From assembly GCA_035772405.1 (NCBI GenBank), contig JAYKKM010000079.1:1007001-1071000 (forward strand): a stretch of DNA of 64,000 nucleotides. Reading direction: 5' to 3'. Below are positions 28,540 to 38,826 of this stretch, piece after piece. The notes under the pieces are model-generated. The model saw only the letters and a list, made by a program, of their open reading frames with translations. It was not told where the DNA came from and searched no databases. Within the stretch, counting starts at the first letter, position 1; the number at the start of each line of letters is the position of its first letter. Source of the stretch: Chrysogorgia sp. JL179-B06. Lineage: Eukaryota; Cnidaria; Anthozoa; Scleralcyonacea; Chrysogorgiidae. The position numbers and the translations under genes were made by a program.

Positions 28540-29267
28540 GCTGGTGGTGATGGTAGTACCAGCCAGAAAAGTCTACCAAACCAGTCTTTTTAGGTAGTAC
28601 CCAAGCCCCCAAGGGACTGGCACTACACATATTGAAAATGGCAATCACTAATTTCATATTTTTTTGCTATTAAAATGCAATGAAACTATTTGAAAAATGT
28701 GAATAGCTATCCTTAGAGTTGAAGAGTATGATCTTAATTAATCTACAACAACGTTATTAAAGGATATTTATTAGATTTATCATTTGTATTACTCTTTTTG
28801 AAAAAATATTTTCATTTTTCACCCGCACGGAGATCCGAAACCCCTGTTAACCCCCAGTATCCGTTATTCTCCCCAGTTCATCCAATAAATCCCTTAAATT
28901 TAAATTTCTTCGTGTATTTTTCAGGATTTACAGGAACAAAGCCCTTAACCATAACCCAAATAAATCTCCACTCCTAACCCTGAAATAAAGAAATCCTAAC
29001 ACAACATTTCAATGATGCTATAATATTCTGTGTAGTACAGTTCGTAAATTCCTAATTAAATATATTGCATGTTTACTATTTAGTATTAATTTATGCGACA
29101 GGTAATTATTCTGGCTTCCTTTGTATAATTTCTATGGAAACCAACATGGCGACGCAAGCGGCCTTTTTGATGAAGTAGAGTTTTGATTGTATTTAATTGG
29201 ATATCTTTAGATGGGTTGGCTTGAAAAACGAAAAGTAGCGAAATGTTTTTTTATTATCATTGTCTAA
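28540..29267. promoter_or_regulatory. Divergent promoter region NUDT19 (-) / INPP5E (+)
   Basis: The two start codons point away from each other across 728 bases. The middle holds a repeat (28915-29045, similar to 13480-13690). The sequence just before INPP5E includes ACCAACATGGCGACGCAAGC, a YY1-like ATGGCG context common at animal start sites. Which bases act as promoter for either gene is inference. Confidence 0.5.
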
Positions 29268-31550
29268 ATGGCTCACCAAATTGGAGAAACCATGCCAACG
29301 GCGGCTGTCAACGAATATGGGAAATTTCCCGAAGAAAACCTTGACAGTGTTGTCGAGAATTCATTGCAACATAATGCAAACATTCTCGAGATTTCACCCA
29401 AGAATAGAGAAGGAGATGCAATGACGAAAAAAGAGCAAACTTCTGGTTCAAATGAGACGTTTTTTGCTCCACATCCACCAGAGCTTCCCAAGGATAATTC
29501 CCAACGAAGTCCCCGAAGCCGAAGGACGAAACGATTTGAGAGAAGAGTACACCCGAGTTTATGCGACGATAAACCAGGTCATCGTAAAGAGGTGCACGAT
29601 AAAAGGACTACCACTTCCAAACTTCCTCCGCTAGTAGGGAAAGAGAGTGATTGTAATAATGTTGTAGCATTTAACGAAGGAGAGCAAACATCTTTGGACA
29701 ACGATTTGAAACACAACCCTGCACTTCCTTTAAATTTAAAACCACTTGCTCCAATCAAAGATCAAAAGAAACTCGTCGAAGATTTCAAGTCAGCTCAATT
29801 TTTGGAGAGTGGACGACAAACTGGGAAAGACAAGGAGCCTCTTAAACCATTAAAACCAATTGATGATGATGCTTCTAATATGGATTTGAGGTCAAAGATC
29901 AGTGCTGTTGAGAGTTCTAATATGCAGGACAAAAAATTGGAGGATGGATCTGACAGTTCGTTGACGAGTATTAGTAGCGAAAGTTCAGTTTTCGATGATA
30001 GCGATGATGAATCAAGTGAAACCCAACAGGATAATATTTCTAGAACTCAATTTTATACCAAGGCACCACCCCCTGACTATATGCACCATAACAGCTTATC
30101 ACTTACCTCGGTCAGAGATCTTGGGGAAACCGTGGGAAGGCATTCAGACTCTGAAGCAATGCGCCGTGAGAGGCGGGAGAAACGGCAGAGGAATAAAGCC
30201 CTCTGGAATAAGGCGAAAGTTGTGACATTACTACCAAGGGTTCCGGCATCAAAAGCCAGGGACAGGAGTTCAAATTTTGTTCAGGAAGAATTAGAGAAAT
30301 ACTTACCTGAACGTAAACTTATGATTTTTATTGGAACTTGGAACATGCATGGGGAAAAGGTTAGTAATAACCCTTTTTATTATATGGCACAAGCTACTTC
30401 CGGTGAAATTGCATGCTCTGATTGGCTGAGACACGTCACGTGCCGGTCCTTTGTTTCCCGTAATGGACCGGTCCGGATTACGGATTTTGTCAGCCATTTT
30501 GTTTATAAAGGAGCGAACAACGATAGGAAACTTTGAAAAGCAGCAAAAATTGAACGAATTTAGTAAAATTAATTAAGCACTAAATCATGTACGAGTCGGA
30601 CGATGAACAATCTAAATGAGAGTCTTACTATCATGAAAGCAATAGAAGAACAAGAACAAGATTGAAAATGACGATTCTGTCACTCAAAACGTATGTAAAG
30701 TATGTTGTTTAAAAAAGCTATGCCATATTATTATATGGCATGGCTTTTTTAAACAACATAACCTCTTATTAATTCATAACCTCTTATTAACCTCGACCGC
30801 TTGGTCATTACTGGAAAATATCAGACCTCGGTCTTTTATGTACGACCTCGCCCTACGGGCTCGGTCCGTACTGTCAAGACCTCGGTCTGATATTTTCCCG
30901 TAATGACCACGCTCTCGGTTAATAAGAAGTTAATATCCAAGGAGTGATCAACATCTAACTTCTCCTAATAATATCAATGGTTAACCAAGTGTGGAGGTAA
31001 TGAGAATAAAGACAATGATCTCCAAAGGTGAACTCAGACCTGTTTTAATGGGGATGATGTACTGTAAATGAGTATATTTAATAAAGGCATTGCATTATAC
31101 AGTGTAATTGGTTATAATTAATTGTATGTTATTTCCTGCACACTTTCAGCAACTACCTGTTTTTGTTGATGATTTTTTACTTCCTGAATGCTGTCAATTC
31201 ATGCAAGACCTCTATGTGGTTGGTACACAAGAAAGCACTCCCTTGAGGTAAAACTAAATAATTATTATGTATGCATAATTAAAGTAAATTGTTTGCACCT
31301 AGGAGTATCATTAGATGTGTGAGATTGATCGTCCAGGTTGTTTAGTCTTGTGAAAGACTATTGTTGGTGACTGACGTTTCGACGGTCTCAGCGGCGGTCT
31401 GAAGATGACTCCGTCCGTCGAAACGTCAGTCACCAACAATAGTCTTTCTCAAGACTACAACAACCTGGACGATCAACTTCACACATCTACTATGCGTAAT
31501 TATAGTTGGCAAAGTAACATAGAATTACAAAGAAGCACACATAAAAACAT

Positions 31551-31594
<44 letters not shown>

Positions 31595-34500
31595 AGAGAA
31601 AGGAGTGCATGTGGCAGGGATACCACAACAGCTTACATCAATTACTACAGACCCAGAACATGTTATATACTGCATGTACATGTATTTTTGAACTGTAGAA
31701 AAGAATGGGAGATTAAACTTCAAGAAGCCTTGGGTCCCTCACATGTCCTGATTTATTCCTGTGCTTTTGGAGTTTTGCATTTGGCAATGTACCTCAGAAG
31801 AGAGTTGGTTTGGTTTTGTTCTGGTGAGTTTATTAATTGTTGTACTACGTAGACAGTGTAGAAGTACTGCCAAAATAATGTGTAGGGTGTCTAACATTTT
31901 GAGCAACACTGCTATGGTACTGGCTAAGGGCTACATCATGGTGCTGTAACCAATTTTAAAATGTCCATAAACACTAATTTCAATTTCCTTTCATGTGGTC
32001 TTACTATAAATCCATATCTTCTTTCCCAGCTGTGGAACAGGCAACTGTTGCTACTCGGCCTGGTCATATGATTAAGACCAAGGTATGTAGCTTTGCGAGT
32101 GGTCCTTTGGGAAGAAATAGTTCTCCATTGTTGGCCCCTGTATGAACATACAAATTCTCCTTATTGGTCTCCAAACATTTCTTATAGTACTAGTTGGGAA
32201 AAGTTGTTTTAAAAACATGTCAGTTTATCTTTGGTGATCATTTCCTTTATTCTCATTACCTCTATACTTGGTTAACCATTGATATTATTAGGAGAAGTTA
32301 GATATTGATCACTCCTGGGGCTTTAAAGGGTTAAGGGATTAGATTAAGATCATTTGCTTTTGTCAAAATTAGGGAGCTGTTGGTCTGACTTTATCAATAT
32401 TTGGAACTTCATTTCTTTTTATTAACTCACATTTCACTGGTATGTATATTTATTATTTAATTACAAAGTACGACTACTAGTGTGTCATAAAACGTGTTGT
32501 GCTGTGTAGACAGTATAGAAATACAGTACAAATCAAATATCTAAAAACTAAGGTTGGTGTACTGCCGAAATAGCATGTAAGTTGTCTAAGCCCTTCTTCG
32601 CTTGAAATGTTAGACAACTTACATGCTATTTCGGCAGTACACCAACCTTTTTAGATATTTGATTTGTAGCACTACTAGAGCTCACCATGTTAAAAATGCA
32701 CTCATTAAAATATATTTTATTGTTTCAATTTCTTGTCATTTCTATAATGTTGTTTGTCAATCAACATTTTTACATCAAATCTAAACAGCTCATGAACAGA
32801 AATGGAAGGAACGTATTGCAGATTATCGTATTATACGCAAGACACTGTCTCTTCCGTTAAATTATGCAGAAACACAAAGTAGAAGTAAGAATCTTTACAA
32901 ATGTGTAGACAAACTAAATGCTTGGTGGTTATTTTTGGTATGATGATTAATCATGGTGGTTGTTTATGATGGTTGCTATGAAGAAGGGTAATGGTGTGAT
33001 GGTAGTGGTTGTGATGGTAGTGTTAGTGATGATATTAGTGGTGACTAATATGATTGTTATTTTAATTGGTTGTGTTGGTAGTGTTAATCTTGACGGTAGT
33101 GGTGGTTGTAGTTACAGTGATGATGATTGTAATAGTACTGGTGTGAACTTAGTGATGTTGGTGACAATATCAGTGGTGATTACTATGAATTGATTGTTAT
33201 TTTAAAGCAACTGATGTTACATCGAGATTTCACCAAGTATTCTGGTTTGGTGATTTTAACTTCAGAGTTGAGGAACGACAGGGAGTGGTTGAGAAATTTC
33301 TACGGCAGTGTGAAGATGACGAAGAACCCAGCTATGAGGTGAGATTATGGGTTTTTTCATACTACAACTTTTTTCTCATTTAGTAACGTTGTACTGACTT
33401 ATGGACGACGTTATTCCATTTTCATTGTCAGGAATTGATAGGGAAGGACCAAATGACAAAATTGATGAGTAAAGGTAAAGAAGTTGCTCTGTGACTTTTT
33501 TAAAGGTGCTTGTAGAAAGGAAGGACAGTGGAGTGGTGCCTTGATTATTATTATGATCACCAACATATCGTCGTCATTATCGTCATCGTCACCATCATCA
33601 TGATCATTATCATCATCATGATCATCACCGTCGTGATCGTGATCGTCGTCATGATCGTCATCGTTATGATCATTATCATCACGATCGTCATGATCTTCAT
33701 CATGATCGTCATCATGATCGTCATCATCTTCATCATGATCGTCATCATCTTCATCATGATCTTCATCATGATAGTCATCGTTATGATCATCATCATTATC
33801 ATCATGATCGTTATCATGATCGTCATCGTCATGATCGTCATCATGATCGTCATGATCATTATCATCTTCATCATCATGATCGTCGTCATCATGATCGTCA
33901 TCGTCATGATCGTCATCGTCATGATCGTCATCGTCATGATCGTCATCATCATGATCGTCATCGTCATGATCGTCATCGTCATGATCGTCATCATCATGAT
34001 CTTCATCGTCATGATCATTACCATCTTCATCATCATGATCGTCATCGTCATGATCGTCATCATCATGATCTTCATCGTCATGATCATTATCATCTTCATC
34101 ATCATGATCGTCATCGTCATGATCGTTATCGCCATCATCATCATCATCATGATCGTCATGATCATCATGATCATCATCATCATGATCGTCATCATCTTCA
34201 TCATCATTATCGTCGTCATTGTAATCAAGATCATCATCAATTATTAAACTATACTAGTTGATTAATGTGTTGATAACACAAAACTCTGTTTATTTTTTTC
34301 TAGATAGTGTTTTTGAACATTTCAAAGAATGTGCAATCAATTTTCCACCAACCTATCGATTTGATATCGATCCTGAAAATCCTGGAATTTATTCCAGTGT
34401 TAGAGTCCCTTCCTGGACGGTTAGTACTTCTTAATGGTCTTTATATCCCCTATAGTTTTCATGCATCACATAGTTTTAATATCTGATTAATCATCGCTTG

Positions 34501-35801
34501 TTATTTGTCACACTCTATCTTCATTTGCATCTTTTGTCCGCCTGTGAAAAGAAAATTAAGTTTGTCTTATTAAAATGCACTCCGAAATTGACGATGAATG
34601 GTAATTTAGAGTTCTTTCATATCTCACGTCGTTCTTGAGATATTTAGACTTGACGTAAAGATGTTTCTACATTTTTTAAAAATCAAGTATATCTTTGAGA
34701 TTGTTCAACGAAATCACTTGAAACTTTGCACAGTACGACACTTCGTGACACATAACATCATTACATCGGAATAGCTATCCCAATTTAATTTACTATTTCT
34801 AATTTCTTGATTTTCTAAAAATGTACAAACATCTTTACATCATAGGTTATATAGGTTATTTGCATATTACATAAGTCTAAATATCTCGAGAACGACGTGA
34901 GATATGAAAGAGCTTTAAATAATCATTCCTCGTCATTTTAGGAGTTCATTTCAAAGGCACTTTAACTCAGGAAATTCCCTGACGGGAATTGAACCCATAA
35001 CCTTCTTTTTGCCGGTAAGATGCTCTAACCATTGAGCTACCGAAACTCGGATGGAGAGCAAAGGTTACAATGATATTCTGTTTCGATTGATATCAGTAAT
35101 GCTTAGGTATATTACTATACATAGCAAAGTGAAAAGGTGGTGAACTGCCGAGATTTTTAGTAACAAAATACTGACGTTTCGTTTGGTTTTACTCTGATGA
35201 AGGGCTCCGCTCGAAACGTCAGTATTTCGTTGTTTTGTTGTTTTTTTCCTAATTTTAATTTATGTTAATTTAATACTAATTTATTTCAATTTATTAATAA
35301 TTCATGTTAATATTTTATGTTAATATTTTATTATGCTAATTTATGTTAATTTAATGCTAATTTATGTTAATTTATATTAATTTATATTAAACCTTTGTGC
35401 TCTTTGTTAATCTTTCTCAGGATCGTATTGTGTACCGAAGCAGTGATGAGAATGAGGTGACACCTTTGCATTACGACTGCTGCACATCATTGAACATCTC
35501 GGATCATAGGTCTGTGCATATATTAAAGCTGGATACTATTTTGAAATTACGAGACCTTCTGACAGTTGTGAGTTTTTTTATTAGGCCTGTTTATGGAATT
35601 TTTGAAGCAACTATCAAGCCAATAAAAGACAGGTATTGTCTGTCTGTCAATTTTCTGCTTTCTCTTATTTGTTTCATTATTTAATTATTTCATATTCTCG
35701 TTAAGTTAAAATGAAAGAAACCCGTTTCTTTTTACTTCACTAGTGTGGCTTTCACAGGAGTTCATTTTGTTCGTGATGTCTATATCGAAGGTGAGCCATA
35801 A
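29268..35801 (+). CDS. INPP5E: Inositol polyphosphate 5-phosphatase E (ciliary lipid phosphatase)
   Basis: Twelve exons: 29268-30359, 31150-31247, 31699-31823, 32030-32082, 32373-32439, 32789-32884, 33208-33338, 33432-33474, 34304-34419, 35421-35509, 35585-35632, 35744-35790; about 668 residues. A ~350-residue polar N-terminus (Lys-, Ser- and Pro-rich) precedes the catalytic domain, which shows FIGTWNMHGEK, VVGTQES, FINSHFT, FWFGDFNFRVEE, RVPSWTDRIVYRS and NISDHRPVYGIF, all 5-phosphatase signature blocks. INPP5E removes the 5-phosphate of PI(4,5)P2 and PI(3,4,5)P3 and keeps ciliary membranes low in PI(4,5)P2. Reading on past the last donor gives YIEGEP and a stop at 35799-35801; alternatively one more exon exists with the prenylation (CAAX) end, which I could not find. 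The exon 1 frame stays open beyond 30359, but that part is intron: the donor AAG|GTTAGT and the homology stop there. Confidence 0.92.
30690..30935. repeat. Two adjacent perfect-type palindromes (INPP5E intron 1)
   Basis: First hairpin: GTTGTTTAAAAAAGCTATGC pairs with its complement ending at ~30760, loop only a few bases. Second: TTAACCTCGACCGCTTGGTC near 30788 pairs with GACCACGCTCTCGGTTAATA near 30902, with GGAAAATATCAGACCTCGGT on the inner arms. These look like MITE ends or nested foldback elements; no coding capacity. Confidence 0.7.
31312..31497. mobile_element. Foldback MITE (INPP5E intron 2)
   Basis: Almost the whole 186 bases is one palindrome: left GATCGTCCAGGTTGTTTAGT and GTGACTGACGTTTCGACGG, right the complement ending CTGGACGATCAACTTCACAC. 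Other copies: 4985-5170 (half), 42818-42992, 53590-53880 (split by another element). Immediately followed by an (AAC)n tract. Confidence 0.85.
31549..31592 (+). repeat. (AAC)n microsatellite
   Basis: About 14 uninterrupted AAC triplets in INPP5E intron 2, directly after the foldback MITE. Shorter AAC runs follow other repeats in the window (for example near 42308). Confidence 0.95.
32219..32345 (+). repeat. Dispersed repeat (GGTTAACCATTGATATTATT family)
   Basis: Copy in INPP5E intron 4, nearly identical to 27400-27485 and followed by GAGAAGTTAGATATTGATCA. Confidence 0.7.
32527..32668. mobile_element. Long-stem hairpin element (INPP5E intron 5)
   Basis: Arms of ~60 bases: left TACAAATCAAATATCTAAAA ... 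GGTTGGTGTACTGCCGAAAT; right is the near-perfect complement ending TTTGATTTGTAG, loop about 20 bases. A single-arm copy (ATTTCGGCAGTACACCAACC) is at 52910-52945. Confidence 0.8.
33545..34245. repeat. Compound ATC/GTC microsatellite, ~700 bp (INPP5E intron 8)
   Basis: Built from TCATCATGATCGTCATCGTC-like words, i.e. imperfect triplets with a superimposed 12-15 base unit carrying TCATGATC. It is free of stops in one frame on each strand only because of the triplet composition. It lies between exons 8 and 9 of INPP5E. Confidence 0.95.
34565..34971. mobile_element. Palindromic MITE with TTAA ends (INPP5E intron 9)
   Basis: Left GATGAATGGTAATTTAGAGT and TTTCATATCTCACGTCGTTC pair with the right-arm complement (AACGACGTGAGATATGAAAG ... 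CATTCCTCGTCATTTTAGGA). The right end is GGCACT followed by TTAA, the left end follows TTAA. Same terminal AGTGC as 12056-12543. Confidence 0.82.
34972..35095 (-). mobile_element. tRNA-headed SINE (INPP5E intron 9)
   Basis: On the minus strand: leader CATTGTAACCTTTGCTCTCC, A box TAGCTCAATGGTTAGAGC, then GGGTTCAATTCCCGTC as B box. It has tRNA-like D and T arms but no credible acceptor stem, so it is a SINE head rather than a tRNA gene. Related heads at 25880 and 42430. Confidence 0.7.
35110..35235. mobile_element. MITE (AAACGTCAGTATTT family)
   Basis: GTAACAAAATACTGACGTTT then CTGATGAAGGGCTCCGC and AAACGTCAGTATTTCGTTGT in opposite orientation, so a small foldback. Family members at 5455, 24640, 35925 and 47205. 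Confidence 0.7.
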
Positions 35802-37826
35802 TGCTAAGTGCCATGAAGTATTCGAGTGTAGGATTAGAATTATTTGACCTCGGTGGTGGGAAGAAGCATCGCTTTATAACGACTTTCGTAACCTTTCGTA
35901 AACGGTGTTTATGGCCACTCATTCCTAAAAATCTTGGCAGTTTACCACCTTTTCACTTTGCTATATATCCAATACACTGTCTACGCAGCACTCTACTTTT
36001 CATCTTGTTTACCATTCCTGATAGTTTTTGCCACTCTTATAACCTTCACTGGGAATAAATACCTTAAGAATGAGTTTTTTTGTTTGGGTTTCACGGAGTT
36101 CTCTCCGCAGTGTTGTGGTTTCCGTTAGTGTATTGTGGTTTGGTGCGGAAGGACCTTGGTTCAAATCTCGTGAAGCGAATGTTTTTGTCGCCAATTGAAG
36201 TTGAGTTTGTCCAATTTCGACGCCATATTTGTTTCTCAAATATGACAACTGAGTGATTATATCTCGTATTATTCCTAAGAAGCTCCTCTACTTTCCTTAA
36301 CGAGGAACTGAATAGTTTATTTCGACTAATTTTCCTCCAAAGAGCATTCACAACAGCTATCACTATGTGATATTGTGATCGCCATCAAAACAACTCCACT
36401 GCCGATAAAGAAGCACTCAATGACGTTATATTTTCAAAACCAATATCGCGTCAAAACTTCAACTAGCCATATCTTCTTAACTAAATTGAGAGGAATGCTG
36501 AAACTTTGGAAATAAACTAAAGTCAGTAAGATCTTTCATATGAACTATATTTGTATTTTGACTGGAGTATCCCTTTAAACATTTTATGGTGGTTAGTGTT
36601 ACTTAACATAGACTTTTGACAGAAAAACAAAACGTTTTTCTCATGATTTTGAGGTTAATCATTGCAAAGACAGTCTGGGGTGGTTAAAGGTGGCCCAACT
36701 TCAACTTATGAGACATTTTATGTTCGATTTAGCCAACCGCCGTAGAGCTGCGCCACCTCGCAACCAACATCAAACCTCAGTCTGCACCATACTTTGAGAC
36801 GAATTCCCGACACTAAACGACACTTTGCGAACCCACCACGACGTTTACCGTGGAAAAAGCGTTACTGTCCGTGTACAACACGTCAAGTCTGCGTTGGTAC
36901 TGTGTGTGACGACCGTAGAACATCGATATCGATACGTTACGATATGTTACAAAGTGGTTAAGATGTGCACATGATCTTGCAATAAGTAGCATATCCTCAC
37001 TGGTCTCCAAATACTGGTTGGTCAAAGTTGCTCCGCGGGCTATATTTAATGAAACAGTTACCCGGGCAAAGTGTAATAAAAGTGACATTAAGTTGTCATT
37101 CGTATAGGAACAAAGAAACTTCATCCTAGTGTTCCGAGTTCCCCGGGAGAAGTGTTTACATGAGAGCATTTTTATCCCTGTTTTTCAAGACCCTTGGCTG
37201 TCTGCAGAGTTCTAGCACGGCACAACCTCGTTTCCAGGGCGTTATCTCCGAGACAAGGCCGAAATAGAGGCCCAGGCCTCCTGCGCCACAATGTGCATGC
37301 CTGACGCGCTTCCAAAGCACTACCTTACCTCCACTAAATAGCGGAGCGCCTTAATGCTATTAATACTAAAACTCAGACAAACAAACCAAAATCGAATCTC
37401 AAGGCATTCCTAAATAGCCATTTTCGCCATCTTGAATGTCCTACCTTTATCCCGCACCCGCTGCCATGGGTACGGGAGGGCTAGAAAACTCCCATGTAGC
37501 GTAGCTGTCTAATCCATCCTTACTCTAAGGCTATCCCTAGAGGGCTGAATTGTGTCAACAGGTCTAAAGTTTAGCAATACTTTAATGCGCGCCATCCTCC
37601 AAGAGCAACGATTCATTATGACTTTATAAATAGAAACTTGTATAATATATAAGAATTATTTAATAATTTATTTAAAATAAAAAAAGGTTTTAAATCTCTG
37701 AAAGTGTGTATGGTGATGAAAATCGTTTAGAATTCTGTGGGAATACCAACGTCGGAATTATGTTAACAGCGAGAAGTGTGTTGAAAAACGCAGTGTAACC
37801 AAGTTTTTTTAACGCATTTCGAGGTA
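35802..37826. other. Repeat-rich stretch after INPP5E
   Basis: No convincing exon. 35925-36005 is a MITE fragment (CTTGGCAGTTTACCACCTTT). 36150-36575 is a copy of the palindromic element at 62989-63491. 36580-37800 shows no recognisable repeat or coding pattern. The missing INPP5E last exon could be here, but no open stretch ending in a CAAX-like motif after a good acceptor was found. Confidence 0.5.
36150..36575. mobile_element. Palindromic MITE copy, degraded
   Basis: Right half matches 63350-63491 closely (AGCCATATCTTCTTAACTAA, CTTTGGAAATAAACTAAAGT, CAGTAAGATCTTTCATATGA, GGAGTATCCCTTTA). The left half shares AGAAGCTCCTCTACTTTCCT and GAGCATTCACAACAGC. Confidence 0.75.
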
Positions 37827-38620
37827 TACGTCGAATAAAGCGCCTCCGTCGAATAAAGCGCCTGCGTCGAATAAAGCGCTTGCGTCGAATAAAGCTCCTG
37901 CGTCGAATAAAGCGCCTGCGTCGAACAAAGCGCTTGCGTCGAACAAAGCGCCTGCGTCGAATAAAGCGCCTGCGTCGAATAAAGCGCCTGCGTCGAATAA
38001 AGCTCCTGCGTCGAATAAAGCGCTTGCGTCGAACAAAGCGCTTGCGTCGAACAAAACGCCTGCATCAAATAAAGCGCCTGCGTCGAATAAAGCTCCTGCG
38101 TCGAATAAAGCGCCTGCGTCGAATAAAGCGCTTGCGTCGAATAAAGCACCTGCGTCGAATAAAGCGCCTGCGTCGAATAAAGCGCCTGCGTCAAATAAAG
38201 CGCTTGCGTCGAATAAAGCGCCTGCGTCGAACAAAGCGCCTGCGTCGAACAAAACGCCTGCGTCGAATAAAGCGCCTGCGTCGAATAAAGCTCCTGCGTC
38301 GAATAAAGCGCTTGCGTCGAACAAAGCGCTTGCGTCGAACAAAACGCCTGCATCAAATAAAGCGCCTGCGTCGAATAAAGCTCCTGCGTCGAATAAAGCG
38401 CCTGCGTCGAATAAAGCGCTTGCGTCGAATAAAGCACCTGCGTCGAATAAAGCGCTTGCGTCGAATAAAGCACCTGCGTCGAATAAAGCGCTTGCGTCGA
38501 ATAAAGCACTTGCGTCGAATAAAGCGCCTCCGTCGAATAAAGCGCTTGCGTCGAATAAAGCGCCTGCGTCGAATAAAGCGCTTGCGTCGAATAAAGCGCC
38601 TGCGTCGAATAAAGCGTTCT
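37827..38620. repeat. 18-bp minisatellite with 288-bp higher-order repeat
   Basis: About 44 copies of GCGTCGAATAAAGCGCCT with variants at a few positions (AACAAAG, AAAGCTCCT, GCGCTT). The variant block TGCATCAAATAAAG recurs at 38061 and 38349, exactly 288 bases (16 units) apart, and the units around it repeat in the same order. Because 18 is a multiple of three and the unit lacks stops in several frames, long open frames appear on both strands. Unit CpG content is far above the AT-rich surroundings. Confidence 0.95.
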
Positions 38621-38826
38621 AAAATAGAGTTTTTCACTTTTTGGAAGAAATGCAGAGTTGAAGTATGACATCTATGAAAAAATCGTGTTATATAATTGCC
38701 CAAGGGCCAGGCATTCAACATTTTCTTCATTTTTCTTTCCATTGGATAGTTTTAAGAAACATCTTAAGACATATCTTTTTAGAGAAGCTTATATTTAATT
38801 TTTACTTTACTAGGATCTTACTTTAA

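Noticed and set aside
30360..30536. Extension of INPP5E exon 1 by 59 codons to a stop
   Set aside because: The donor AAG|GTTAGT at 30359 and the match of the next exon (QLPVFVDDF) to the family place the exon end before it; the extension has no family similarity.
33528..34247. Long open frames on both strands (Ile/Val/Met-rich) over the ATC/GTC array
   Set aside because: They come from the triplet microsatellite, have no complexity, and sit inside INPP5E intron 8.
37763..38742. Several overlapping open frames (RLRRIK, ALYSTQ, ALFDAG, RRRFIR units)
   Set aside because: All are readings of one 18-bp minisatellite; no splice signals, start context or non-repeat domain supports a protein.
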